From: CAYJXJ01 sp964374095
GTDB taxonomy: Bacteria; Elusimicrobiota; Elusimicrobia; UBA1565; UBA9628
DNA: 41,156 bases
Direction: 5' to 3'
NCBI GenBank assembly: GCA_964374095.1
Contig: CAYJXJ010000016.1
Location: forward strand, 1-41,156
Part shown: positions 23,398 through 31,894 of the stretch, piece after piece
Position numbering within the stretch: position 1 is the stretch's first letter
Layout: every line of letters starts with the position of its first letter
Position numbers and translations under genes: made by a program
The notes under the pieces: model-generated
Told to the model about the DNA's origin: nothing
The model's database searches: none
The model's input: the letters and a program-made list of their open reading frames with translations, nothing else

Positions 23398-25698
23398 ATG
23401 AGAATATTCAGCGGGGTTCTCCTATGGGCGGTCTTTGCCGTCGGCGCGGGCTCGGTCCATTCCGGTCAACGCTCGTGGCTGGAGGCCGAGACTCTAGCCC
23501 AAAGAGCCGAGGCGCAGCTCCTCCGACCTTGGAAAAAGGCATGGCTGGCGCGCCGCGCCGATGACTTTTGCAGGCTCATGGACTCCCAGGCCGTCGTCCG
23601 TTGGGACCACCGGTTGGAGCCGGGCCGCGACTACGATGGGGTCCGGGAGTTTCGGTGGCAGCCGGTCGCGCCGATGGAGGGTTCTGCCCGCGCGCCCCGG
23701 GCCCAATTTTCGGAGTATCTCAACGCCTTTTCCACCCTGGAACATGTCGAGCTGGCGATTGCGGACCTGGAGGTGGACCCCAAGGGGCAGACCGTCCTCC
23801 TGACGCTCGATATCGATGTGCGAGGGCGCCAACTCGATGGGAGCCGCCGGAATGACCGCGGGAGGCTGGAGGTCGCGGTTTCCCGCGCCGGTCGGGGATT
23901 TAAGGTCGTGTCCCTCGGCGTCAAGCAAGGAGAGACGCTGACTTCCCGGGGGCCCGTTTTCGAGGATTACACGGTCCAGTCGGGGCTGGACCGTTTCCCG
24001 GTCGCGGCCCGCGCGGAAGCGCTGCGGCGGGGGGGCTACGCCCTGGCCGTCGGCGACTTGGACCAGGATGGCTTGCCCGAGATCTATGTCGGGGGTTCCG
24101 GGCCGGGAAAGCTCTTTCGCAACGCGGGTCCCGGGGCCGCTTTCCGGGAGATCACGGGGACGGCCGGCTTGGGACGGGATGCCGGTGTCAAGGCCGCGGC
24201 GATCGCCGACATGGACGGTGACGGCAGGCCGGATCTCCTGCTTCAGCGGTTCGTGGATGATCCTGACCAGGAACTGGTGTTCTACCGGAATCTTGGAGGG
24301 GGCCGGTTTGCACACGCTCCAGCCAGGGTCAACCGCGTGAGCAGGCATGATCGCCCTATGAGCATGGCCGTCGCCGATGTCAACGGGGACGGGCGGCTCG
24401 ACCTCTACGTCGGCTATCCCGGGGTCAGGGATTTTACGGATGGATGGGTTGACCCTGATCCAAACCTAAGGCATGAGGCCGTGTATCTCAATGGCGGGGG
24501 TTGGCGTTTTGACGAGGTCGAAGACGCCATCCCCGGGAAGCTTTCCGAGCCGGATCGCCCTCACGGGGAAGTCGTTCTAGACATCAACGAGGACGGTCTC
24601 CAGGATCTGGTGGTCGTCAATGACCACGGAGGAGCCAGCCGCGCCTACCTCAACACGGGGGACGGCCGCTTCTCTCTCGCGACAGTTGAGCCCCCCTTGA
24701 GCCGGGGTTGGGGCATGACGGCCGTGGCGGGTGATTTCCTTTCGAACGGACGGCAGGGTCTCTACTTCACGAACATCGATTTTAGCGCCGGCTATCGCCT
24801 CCAGCGGTTCTTATCCCGGGACGTGGGGGCTGATCCGGCAGGATCCGAGCTCCTCCTCTCGCTGCTCCAGGGCAACCGTCTCCATCGGCCTCGGGGCATG
24901 GGCGCCGGCGCGTTCTCATTCGAGGATATCACCGGGCGCTCCGGCGTGGGTTGGGCGGGAGAAGCGCCGGCCGGAGCGGAATGGCTCGACTATAACAACG
25001 ACGGACTGCTTGACCTATACGTCGCCAACGGATTATGGTCCGCTGATCCGGACGGGGACCATGCGAGCGAGTTCCTTGTCGATCTCTTGAGAAAGCCGGC
25101 CGACGGGGTTAAGACCCCGCCCAACAAGGTTATGAAAATCCTGCAGAATAGAGGCCTCTCCTTCGCCGGCTATCAGAGGAATCGCTTGTTCCGCAACAAC
25201 GGCGATGAGACTTTCACCGAGGTGGGCTATCTGGCCGGCGTCGACCGCACGGAGGATGGGTATGTCGTCGCGGTTTCCGATTTGGACCAGGATGGGCGGG
25301 TTGACCTCATTCTTCGCAACGCCGATCCCGCCGGCCTGCGCTGGTCCTACCCTGCGGTCCTGGTCATGCGCAACATCAGCTCTCAAGGCGGAGCCATGGC
25401 GGCCTTCTCGCCGAAAAACCCGGATGGGTCGGCGGCGTTTGGAACGCGGCTTTTCTTGCGGGCGAACGGCCGTGTTCAGGCCAGGGAAATCCGGTCGGTC
25501 CAAGGCGCGGTCCAAAGCGAACCGGTCGCGTATTTCGGCCTCGGCGCCGCCGAGCGGATTGAGAGCCTCGAGGTCTTGTGGCCCTCCGGACGGCGCGACC
25601 GACATGTCAATCTGCGGCCGGGACGCTACGCCCTCGCCGGCGGGGAGGTCCTCGTCGACACCGCGCTCCCATCCTCCCCGCGACAGAAGGGGCGCTAG
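23398..25698 (+). CDS. Secreted VCBS/FG-GAP repeat protein with C-terminal ASPIC/UnbV domain
   Basis: 766 residues with a signal peptide (MRIFSGVLLWAVFAVGAGSV) and an AGAGGGG-type ribosome-binding site. Residues ~30-180 resemble an NTF2/SnoaL-like fold. From ~215 to ~650 there are six DxDxDGxxD-type calcium-binding loops (DLDQDGLPE, DMDGDGRPD, DVNGDGRLD, DINEDGLQD, DYNNDGLLD, DLDQDGRVD) typical of FG-GAP/VCBS beta-propellers. The C-terminus (~675-750) has ASPIC/UnbV landmarks: FGTRLFL, an FGLG segment and LEVLWPSGR. Such proteins are extracellular or periplasmic and are usually of unknown role, probably in adhesion or protein binding. First gene of an operon with three further secreted products. 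Confidence 0.88.
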   Translation: MRIFSGVLLWAVFAVGAGSVHSGQRSWLEAETLAQRAEAQLLRPWKKAWLARRADDFCRLMDSQAVVRWDHRLEPGRDYDGVREFRWQPVAPMEGSARAPRAQFSEYLNAFSTLEHVELAIADLEVDPKGQTVLLTLDIDVRGRQLDGSRRNDRGRLEVAVSRAGRGFKVVSLGVKQGETLTSRGPVFEDYTVQSGLDRFPVAARAEALRRGGYALAVGDLDQDGLPEIYVGGSGPGKLFRNAGPGAAFREITGTAGLGRDAGVKAAAIADMDGDGRPDLLLQRFVDDPDQELVFYRNLGGGRFAHAPARVNRVSRHDRPMSMAVADVNGDGRLDLYVGYPGVRDFTDGWVDPDPNLRHEAVYLNGGGWRFDEVEDAIPGKLSEPDRPHGEVVLDINEDGLQDLVVVNDHGGASRAYLNTGDGRFSLATVEPPLSRGWGMTAVAGDFLSNGRQGLYFTNIDFSAGYRLQRFLSRDVGADPAGSELLLSLLQGNRLHRPRGMGAGAFSFEDITGRSGVGWAGEAPAGAEWLDYNNDGLLDLYVANGLWSADPDGDHASEFLVDLLRKPADGVKTPPNKVMKILQNRGLSFAGYQRNRLFRNNGDETFTEVGYLAGVDRTEDGYVVAVSDLDQDGRVDLILRNADPAGLRWSYPAVLVMRNISSQGGAMAAFSPKNPDGSAAFGTRLFLRANGRVQAREIRSVQGAVQSEPVAYFGLGAAERIESLEVLWPSGRRDRHVNLRPGRYALAGGEVLVDTALPSSPRQKGR

Positions 25699-25716
25699 CG
25701 TCCCGACTCGACGAAG

Positions 25717-27591
25717 ATGCCCGTTCCCGGCGGGGCCCTGAAGAGCCTTGCCCTAGTCCTCCTGCCGGGTCTTTTCTCCGCCGCGGACGCTCCCGCGGCC
25801 GCGATTTGCGCGCACGTCGAGATGCCCTCCGGCGGGTTCCCGTTTGGCCTGGCGACCGCGTTTCCAATCACGGCATCGAGCGCCCGCGCCGAGGTCTTAT
25901 CCCGGCGCCTGGTCAGAATTCGGGAGGGCCGATTCTGTCTTCGCGATTTGGAGCCGGGGACCATTCGCCTTGAGATCCTATCCGAGTTCGACTTGACTCC
26001 CATGGAGGTGTCCTATGCCGGGGCCGGGCCGCTCGCGGAGCACCCGATCACGGTCTCCCGGGACGGATCATGGGTCGCGGCCGGTCCCGGCGGAGCCGTG
26101 GTGGGTCGCGGCTCACCGGGAAGCGCTGTCCCACTCGACCTGCGTGCGATCAACGAGACTTCGCCACGCCAAGTCCTAAAGGGTCGAATCGTCTTCCCCG
26201 ACACCGGTTCGGTGAACCTTGACCGGCAGCCCATACTCGCGGGAGTCTGCCATGCGAAGGGCTGCCCGGGCGGGCCCTGCCGCTGGAGCCTGCTGGCCGG
26301 GGAGGTCCGGTCGGGGAGCGGGGGGTTTGAGCTTCCGGTCGGCCCCTGCGGGCTGCAGTCCTTCTGGCTTGCATCCAGCGGTTGGGCGCTTTCCCGGCTG
26401 AGCATGCCCGAACTCGTGTCCGCCTTCGGACCGGCCGTTTTGGCTCGGGAAAGATCTCCTCAGATCGTCTTTCACGTCAAGCCCGGCGTGTCGCTCCGGG
26501 GGATCGTGACCAAGCCCGACGGATCGCGGTTTCGGCCGTCGCTGGCCGAGCCCGGCCGTCCCGGCGGCAGCCTATTTTGGGTTGAGCTCGAAGATGCTTT
26601 GAGCGAAACCTATAACAGATTTATCAATATCTTCGCCGACGAGAAGGGAGAATTGGAATGGCCCAGCGTCGCGCCGGGATTCTACAGCGTCTCCTTGCGC
26701 TCGCGCGGGAATGGTTTTCCATGGAGCGCGGCGCCCGGTCGATTTCTCTGGGTCGCTCCGGGCATGGACTTCCGGATCGATGTGGCCCTCCAGGATCCGG
26801 CCGAGGTGGTCGTAGGTCTCGATGAGTCGTCTCCGGCCTCCAGCGGGAGCCATGCCCCGGCCCGCCGGAGCATCATCGGGCTCAGGGTTCAAGACGAACA
26901 GAATCGGCCGGGCGCTTCCCCCGCCAGCATCAACGATTCCGCGTTCGCCTTCATTCAAGATCATGAGGCTTGGGTCGGCGCTCGCCGCACCCTCGGGGCG
27001 CCCAGCGGCGGACCGTCGCTGAGGGTCTCCCCCGGCCATTACGCCGTCTATCTGATGGAGGTCGGTGATTTATTCGATCGTCCCTCGGTGCGCTTCATCG
27101 CCGCCCGGAACATCCGGATCAAGGCCCGGGAGCGGGCCGTCTTGAGTTTTGGGAAACGCCGCCCGGGGGGCGGGGCGGGGTTCGGGGGTACGATTCAAAC
27201 CTTCCGGTTTCCCGCCGCGGACCGATTCCGCTCCGCGGCTTCCTCGGATGAGGTCTACGGCCTTCTGTCGCCCCGGGTCGACCTCTATGACGCGCGCGGG
27301 GATCTCGTCGGGTCGGCGTTCGCGAGTCTGCCGCCGGACGCCCTGCGGCTTTTGTCCGAGGGGTTGGAGACCGGCGACATCGGAGCGATGGACCGGCGCC
27401 TCAACCAGGGTCCGCGTTCTTTTTCGCTCGGGAATCTCCCCCCGGGAAAGTACCGTGTTCGCGCCTCCGCCTTCGGCCATAGAGCCTGGACCGATGAACT
27501 CCAACTCAGCGCGGGTCGGCCGGCGCGTCGGGACATCCAACTCTCCCCCGATGACGCGGGAAGTCCTTCCCCGAAGCCGGCGCGACAGTGA
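25717..27591 (+). CDS. Secreted multi-domain beta-sandwich (carboxypeptidase-regulatory-like) protein
   Basis: 624 residues, ATG 18 nt after the preceding stop. The signal peptide runs to about residue 28 (KSLALVLLPGLFSAADAPAAA). I see several segments of the form '...F.L..L.PG.Y.V...A.GY' typical of CarboxypepD_reg/SpaA-like beta-sandwiches: RFCLRDLEPGTIRLEIL, ELEWPSVAPGFYSVSLRS, and SFSLGNLPPGKYRVRASAFG near the C-terminus. No catalytic motif is recognisable. About six cysteines cluster in residues 165-215 (GVCHAKGCPGGPC). It shares an operon with the VCBS/ASPIC protein and an SGNH hydrolase, so a cell-surface structural or carbohydrate-binding role is plausible. Confidence 0.7.
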   Translation: MPVPGGALKSLALVLLPGLFSAADAPAAAICAHVEMPSGGFPFGLATAFPITASSARAEVLSRRLVRIREGRFCLRDLEPGTIRLEILSEFDLTPMEVSYAGAGPLAEHPITVSRDGSWVAAGPGGAVVGRGSPGSAVPLDLRAINETSPRQVLKGRIVFPDTGSVNLDRQPILAGVCHAKGCPGGPCRWSLLAGEVRSGSGGFELPVGPCGLQSFWLASSGWALSRLSMPELVSAFGPAVLARERSPQIVFHVKPGVSLRGIVTKPDGSRFRPSLAEPGRPGGSLFWVELEDALSETYNRFINIFADEKGELEWPSVAPGFYSVSLRSRGNGFPWSAAPGRFLWVAPGMDFRIDVALQDPAEVVVGLDESSPASSGSHAPARRSIIGLRVQDEQNRPGASPASINDSAFAFIQDHEAWVGARRTLGAPSGGPSLRVSPGHYAVYLMEVGDLFDRPSVRFIAARNIRIKARERAVLSFGKRRPGGGAGFGGTIQTFRFPAADRFRSAASSDEVYGLLSPRVDLYDARGDLVGSAFASLPPDALRLLSEGLETGDIGAMDRRLNQGPRSFSLGNLPPGKYRVRASAFGHRAWTDELQLSAGRPARRDIQLSPDDAGSPSPKPARQ

Positions 27592-28799
27592 GCCTCTCGG
27601 CAAGGGGGAGGACCAGGGTCGCCCTCGCGGCCGCGGGGTTGTTGGCCGGCTGCGCGCTTGCGGAGACGGTTCTGCGCATGGGAGACTTCGGTTTCCCCGA
27701 TTTTTGGCAGCCCCATCCGGTTTTGGGAGTCGCGCTCATTCCCGGCGCGACGGGCCGGCAGCGGCAGGAAGGAAAGGCGCATGTCCGCATCAATCGTCAT
27801 GGATTTAGGGATGACGAATACGCGGTCAAAAAGCCGGAACGAACGCTGCGCGTCCTTGTCCTGGGCGACTCTTTCACGGAGGCCCTGCAAGTTCCCCGCG
27901 GGAGCGCCTTTCCCCAGGTCATAGCCGATCGCCTGCGGGCGTGTCCGGCCGGACGGGGGAAGACCGTGGAGGTCATGAATTGGGGCTGCCGCGGTTACGC
28001 AACCATGGAGCAGCTCCTTCTTTTGCGGCTGCGGGGGTGGGACTTTCAGCCGGACGTGGTGGTTTTGGCGATGTTCCCGGAAACCGACATCACCGAGAAC
28101 ATGGATGCGCTTGCCGGGGAGCGAGGAAAGAGGTACTTTAGAAGAGACCGTCAAGGGCGTCTGGCCTTGAACCAATCCGCCGTTGAGCTGGCCCGGCCGC
28201 AGATGCAAGTCCTCCCGCGGACCAATGCCGCCGCCCGGGGAGGCTTCCTCGATCAAGTGCGGCTGCTTCAGGTGCTTAAGGCCGCCGGAGAGGCCTGGAA
28301 TTATCGACAGCCTTGGGAACAGTCCGGCCCGCATGATCCGTCCAGCCCCCACTACCGGGCTCGTCACGTTTACCTCAATCCCAGACTACCCCTTTGGAAA
28401 CGGGCGTGGCAGGATACCGAGGACCTTCTCGTCATGATGCGGCGCGAGGCGCAGGCGCATCGGGCGCGGTTTCTGGTGGTGACAGTAAGCAGTCCCGCGC
28501 AAGTCCACCCGGATCCGGCCTTTCGGAGAAAATTCATGGAGATATGGAAAGCCGATGACCTATTCCTTCCCGAGAGGATAATGGCGGAAATCGGCCGCAG
28601 GCGCGGGATCGAGGTCATGACTCTGGCGCCCGCGCTCTTGGCGCATGCCTCGCGCCATGGCTCCTATGTCCATGGGTTTTCAAATACCCGAACGGGGGAA
28701 GGGCATTGGAATGTTTTAGGTCACCGGCTCGCCGGAGAAATGATCGCGGAGAAAATCTGCGGGCAGGCCTCCGAAAAGGCGGGAGGAGGACGGCTCTGA
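27588..28799 (+). CDS. SGNH/GDSL-family hydrolase, probable lipoprotein
   Basis: 403 residues starting at GTG in a GTGA overlap. The N-terminus RVALAAAGLLAGC fits a lipobox (LAGC, Cys 22), so outer- or inner-membrane lipid anchoring is likely. Residues 70-100 read N-R-H-G-F-R-D...RVLVLGDSFTEA, giving block I (GDSFT, Ser 95). Block II is N-W-G-C-R-G-Y (~124-130), and a C-terminal W-N-V-L-G-H provides the block V His. Enzymes with this layout are common in exopolysaccharide loci as acetyl-esterases or transferases. The context (secreted VCBS, beta-sandwich and Cys-rich proteins) agrees with an envelope role. Substrate not determined. Confidence 0.82.
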   Translation: MSLSARGRTRVALAAAGLLAGCALAETVLRMGDFGFPDFWQPHPVLGVALIPGATGRQRQEGKAHVRINRHGFRDDEYAVKKPERTLRVLVLGDSFTEALQVPRGSAFPQVIADRLRACPAGRGKTVEVMNWGCRGYATMEQLLLLRLRGWDFQPDVVVLAMFPETDITENMDALAGERGKRYFRRDRQGRLALNQSAVELARPQMQVLPRTNAAARGGFLDQVRLLQVLKAAGEAWNYRQPWEQSGPHDPSSPHYRARHVYLNPRLPLWKRAWQDTEDLLVMMRREAQAHRARFLVVTVSSPAQVHPDPAFRRKFMEIWKADDLFLPERIMAEIGRRRGIEVMTLAPALLAHASRHGSYVHGFSNTRTGEGHWNVLGHRLAGEMIAEKICGQASEKAGGGRL

Positions 28800-29743
28800 G
28801 GCCGGCCGGACTAGTCCTTCTGAGCGGGTTGGCATTCTGCCGGGCGCCCTCCGGTTTGAGCGCCGGCGATTCCGTGTCGGGCCGCCGCGAGGTCCCTTCC
28901 TCCGCGGGAGGCGCCTGCCGCCTCCCGGCGTCGATTCCGGACCTTCTTGCCCAAGACGCTCTCCTCGACCCCGCAAGCCGGAGAGGTTTCAACCTATCAT
29001 CGGTGCTTGCGCCGGTGATGTACTACTACGGATGCCGTGCTGTTCGAGAACAAAGTCCCGCGGCCTGCGACCGTCTCGAGGGGCTGAGCCTGCGTATTCC
29101 GGGTGGGCGGCCGCTGGTCTGGAATTGCCGGCGGATTTTCTCCGAGGCCCTGTTGGGAAGGGCGCTGATCCTTGGGGCTCCGGACGCGCAGGATCGATGC
29201 GAACGCCTGCTGCGAGAGAGCATGGACGTCCGAGATCGGCGGAAAGCCGCGGCTCTCTGTCGGGCGATCTCATCGGGGTCGGGTCCTGCCGAGGATTTGT
29301 GCGACAGGCTTCTTTTAGCCTCGGGCAGGACGCGCAGTCCTATGCAATTGTCAGGCTGCCTCATGAAATTAGAGATGTACCGGGGGAGGCTGAAGGCGTG
29401 CCCCCGTTTGGATCAGGAAGCCTTCCTCGGCATTGACGAGGACTTCTGCCGGGCCATGGCCTCATTCCGGGAGGCGCACGAGAGCCGCGATCCCGGACGC
29501 TGCCGCGGAGACCCCCTATGCGGCGCGCTGATGGGTTCTCAGGATGACTTGTGTGAAGTCTATGGAGAGAAGGCGAAGGAGTCCTACTGCCGCCAAATCA
29601 CGGGTAAGGCCGAGAGTTTGAACCTCCGGCGCGTCCCGGAGGTCCCTCCGGAAGTCTCGTTCCCAGAAGATGCGGCGCCCCGGCCGGCTCGATTGCATTA
29701 CCGCCCCCGGGACCCCGAGGCGCGCTCCATGCCATGGCCATAG
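28796..29743 (+). CDS. Secreted cysteine-rich domain protein with probable CTG start
   Basis: 315 residues if translation starts at CTG 28796, which forms a CTGA overlap with the preceding stop and lies 5 nt after GGGAGGAGGA. This start yields a plausible signal peptide (RPAGLVLLSGLAF), whereas the upstream ATG at 28706 would add basic residues inside the SGNH gene. The mature protein has one Cys-rich module (~80-265) with all 13 ordered cysteines and the terminal C-x17-C-x5-CGALMG. A charged, Pro-rich tail of ~45 residues follows. Last gene of the 23398 operon. Function unknown. Confidence 0.78.
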   Translation: MRPAGLVLLSGLAFCRAPSGLSAGDSVSGRREVPSSAGGACRLPASIPDLLAQDALLDPASRRGFNLSSVLAPVMYYYGCRAVREQSPAACDRLEGLSLRIPGGRPLVWNCRRIFSEALLGRALILGAPDAQDRCERLLRESMDVRDRRKAAALCRAISSGSGPAEDLCDRLLLASGRTRSPMQLSGCLMKLEMYRGRLKACPRLDQEAFLGIDEDFCRAMASFREAHESRDPGRCRGDPLCGALMGSQDDLCEVYGEKAKESYCRQITGKAESLNLRRVPEVPPEVSFPEDAAPRPARLHYRPRDPEARSMPWP

Positions 29744-29766
29744 ATGCTACTATGTTCGGCGATGAC

Positions 29767-29797
29767 TTGCGCGGGTCGCCGGTGATTCTGGTATACT
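29767..29797 (+). promoter_or_regulatory. Extended -10 promoter for the 29818 gene
   Basis: TG-G-TATACT with TATACT at 29792-29797. A weak TTGCGC lies at 29767-29772 with a 19-nt spacer. Predicted start near 29804, giving a ~14-nt leader with a GGCAGGGAG ribosome-binding site before the ATG at 29818. Confidence 0.5.
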
Positions 29798-29817
29798 GGG
29801 GGCAGGGAGATTCACCC

Positions 29818-31164
29818 ATGAGACTTCGATGGCGGACGGGCCGGCTCGTCTGCGCGATCCTGGCGGTGGCGGCGGGGCCGGTGCGGGGCGAGAACGCGGA
29901 CGAGCCCTCGCAATTCGCACGGTCGGACTCCCTCCACGAGAACACTTCCAACCTAGTCGACGCCTTGGGGCGGTGCGTCAAGGCGAGAACGGCTCTCGCG
30001 GCGGAAATCGGCTCTCAGTGGGAGTCCTTCCTAAATTCCCTGGCGCAAGCGACGACGACGGCGATCGCGGCCGAGCCCGAGATGCCGTCCCCCGAGATGG
30101 TGCGCTCCCGATGTCGTGCCTCGTTCTCGGCGGAGGAGCAGTTCCGGTCCCCCCAATTCCTCTCCTCTCTGGAACTCGCGAGTTCAACGGGCCAGCCGCG
30201 GCCCGCGGGGCCTCTTGCCACGGTGCTGGGCATATCGCATTTCATTTGCAAGGGGGTCGCGGCCCGCGATCACCGCTCCTGCCAGCCTTTGGGCAAACAG
30301 AAGGGTTCGTACGCGGACTCGAGGTTCAGTTTCGATGGGGTTTGCGCGCAGGCGGTCCACCTGTCCCTGATCGCGCAAGCTTCGCGGCGCCGGGATCCTG
30401 AAGGCCTCGGCCTGTGTCGGAACCTGCTGATCAATCACACCGGATACAAGCCCTCACCCGCCCTGGACCGCGCCTGCGAGGCGGTCATCGGGCCGGGCGC
30501 CGAGGATGAGGCGTGCGCTCAGGTCGAGGCCCTCGGCCTCCCCGGCAGTGACGGCGGCCGTTCCAAGTGCCGCTGGATGGTGGCCCTCATGCGCGGCCAG
30601 GAAGCAGACTGCTCGCAGGCCGGCGCTGCCGACGATATCTCCGCCGCGGTCGAGGGGGAACTGTGCCGACAGCTCCAGGCCGCGCGCAAGGCCGTCCCGG
30701 CGAAGTCTCCCGCGGCCTGCGGCAAGGCTCCCCTCTGCCGGGTCCTGGCGGGGGATGGGCCCTCGGCTTGCGATGCTTACCTGGAACCGCTGCGCGACCG
30801 ACATTGCGAGAAGGCATTCGCGGCGGCTAAAGCCCATTACAACCCGAAGACGGCGGAGGAACGCCGGCGGCGGGTGGCCGAGGCCGCGGCCGACGTCAAA
30901 ACGAAAACGGCCCGGGATCGCGAGGTCCGGGTCGCCCGGTTCTGGGAAGTCCAGCGGGGGAAGACCGCCAAACTGGAAATTTCATGCTGGAACATCATCG
31001 CGGGGGTCCAAAAGGCGCTCGAAGATCTGAACCTGTCCCTTATGTCGATCGAGCCGCGAAGTCTCCCGGGCATCACCCCCCGGACGAAGAAGGCCGAGGC
31101 GCTCCAAGGGCGTTTCCGCAAGCTGATGAAAAGCTACGCCGCGACCAAGATGCCCGGGTCGTGA
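29818..31164 (+). CDS. Secreted cysteine-rich domain protein with basic helical C-terminal extension
   Basis: 448 residues. The ATG at 29818 follows a GGCAGGGAG site and gives a signal peptide (MRLRWRTGRLVCAILAVAAG); an upstream ATG at 29734 lies before the promoter. Residues ~25-140 are largely helical and carry few cysteines. One Cys-rich module follows (~140-335) with all 13 ordered cysteines, ending C-x17-C-x5-CRVLAG. The last ~115 residues are strongly charged and helical (many K/R/E), possibly a coiled coil. The 3' end overlaps the truncated radical-SAM gene on the other strand by 31 bp. Function unknown. Confidence 0.82.
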   Translation: MRLRWRTGRLVCAILAVAAGPVRGENADEPSQFARSDSLHENTSNLVDALGRCVKARTALAAEIGSQWESFLNSLAQATTTAIAAEPEMPSPEMVRSRCRASFSAEEQFRSPQFLSSLELASSTGQPRPAGPLATVLGISHFICKGVAARDHRSCQPLGKQKGSYADSRFSFDGVCAQAVHLSLIAQASRRRDPEGLGLCRNLLINHTGYKPSPALDRACEAVIGPGAEDEACAQVEALGLPGSDGGRSKCRWMVALMRGQEADCSQAGAADDISAAVEGELCRQLQAARKAVPAKSPAACGKAPLCRVLAGDGPSACDAYLEPLRDRHCEKAFAAAKAHYNPKTAEERRRRVAEAAADVKTKTARDREVRVARFWEVQRGKTAKLEISCWNIIAGVQKALEDLNLSLMSIEPRSLPGITPRTKKAEALQGRFRKLMKSYAATKMPGS

Positions 31165-31748
31165 CGCGCGCGAGGACCACCGCGCCCGCAGCTCGATGCC
31201 AAGGTGTACTTTTGGCCGCAGCCCAGCGATGACTCGAATGGAAGTCCCATGAACCGCAGATAATTCTCAGGATTTTCGACCAATTCGAGGGCCGGGATCG
31301 GGTCTTCTTCCAGCGGCCAAGCGCCGTGGCCTTCGTATACCCGGCGCAGGGCGCCGTCTTCGAAATCGCGCAGGAAGGTCCGCGCGACTGGTTCGAAGCG
31401 GCCCTGGACGATCGAGTCCGCGTGGGAGAGGCAGGTCTTCGGCAGGAGGCTGGGAAGCTCGCCTCCCCAAACAATCTTGGCCTCCGGGCGGATTTCGCGC
31501 GCCAAGCTGGAGAACGCGGCGGCATAGGGGAGGTTTTGAGAGGATACCTTAAGGCCGCAGAGATGCATCTCTCCCGCGGTTTTCAATAACTTCGCGTATT
31601 GGCCGGGACGATGAAAATTGAGATCGATGAGCTGCACCGTAAAGGAGGGCTTGAGGCAGGCCGCAACCGTGGGCAGCGAGAGTGAGATGACCCCTCGCGG
31701 GAAGGTGGGCAATTCGAAGAGGATGGCCTTTTTCTTGGGTACCGGCAT
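31134..31748 (-). pseudogene. Truncated cobalamin-binding radical SAM protein (B12-binding domain only)
   Basis: 204 residues from ATG 31748. The first ~130 residues match the B12-binding domain that precedes radical SAM domains in BchE-like and B12-dependent methylases: a PRGVISLSLPTVAACL start, then IDLNF, a central LCGLKVSSQN segment and IVWGGELPSLLP. It then enters the expected junction (GLPFESSLGCGQK), where a CxxxCxxC cluster should follow. Instead the sequence reads YTLASSC and stops 15-20 residues later inside the 3' end of the convergent gene. It therefore lacks the 4Fe-4S site and the whole SAM domain. Its promoter is nearly consensus, so it may still be transcribed. Either a degraded remnant or a stand-alone B12-binding protein. 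Confidence 0.65.
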
Positions 31749-31770
31749 CTGCCGTGGGAAACCTGAGGAT

Positions 31771-31799
31771 AGCATAAGCCGCAATGGAGTCCCTGTCAA
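31771..31799 (-). promoter_or_regulatory. Sigma70-like promoter for the truncated radical SAM gene
   Basis: Minus strand TTGACA (31799-31794), a 17-nt spacer, and TATGCT (31776-31771). Start near 31764 and a ~16-nt leader to the ATG at 31748. It excludes the ATG candidate at 31799. Confidence 0.6.
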
Positions 31800-31823
31800 T
31801 ATCTCGTTCTACGTTGCGTGCTA

Positions 31824-31852
31824 TTGACAGCCCCTGGAATTGCTGTTAAACT
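31824..31852 (+). promoter_or_regulatory. Strong sigma70-like promoter for the TRAP-TPR operon
   Basis: TTGACA (31824-31829), a 17-nt spacer, and TAAACT (31847-31852) preceded by TG. Predicted start near 31859; the ~36-nt leader ends with GGGGGA before the ATG at 31895. Its -35 lies 24 nt from that of the divergent gene. Confidence 0.65.
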
Positions 31853-31894
31853 AAGTAACAAGAAGGGTTGACGGTAGTTTGCCATGGGGGATAC

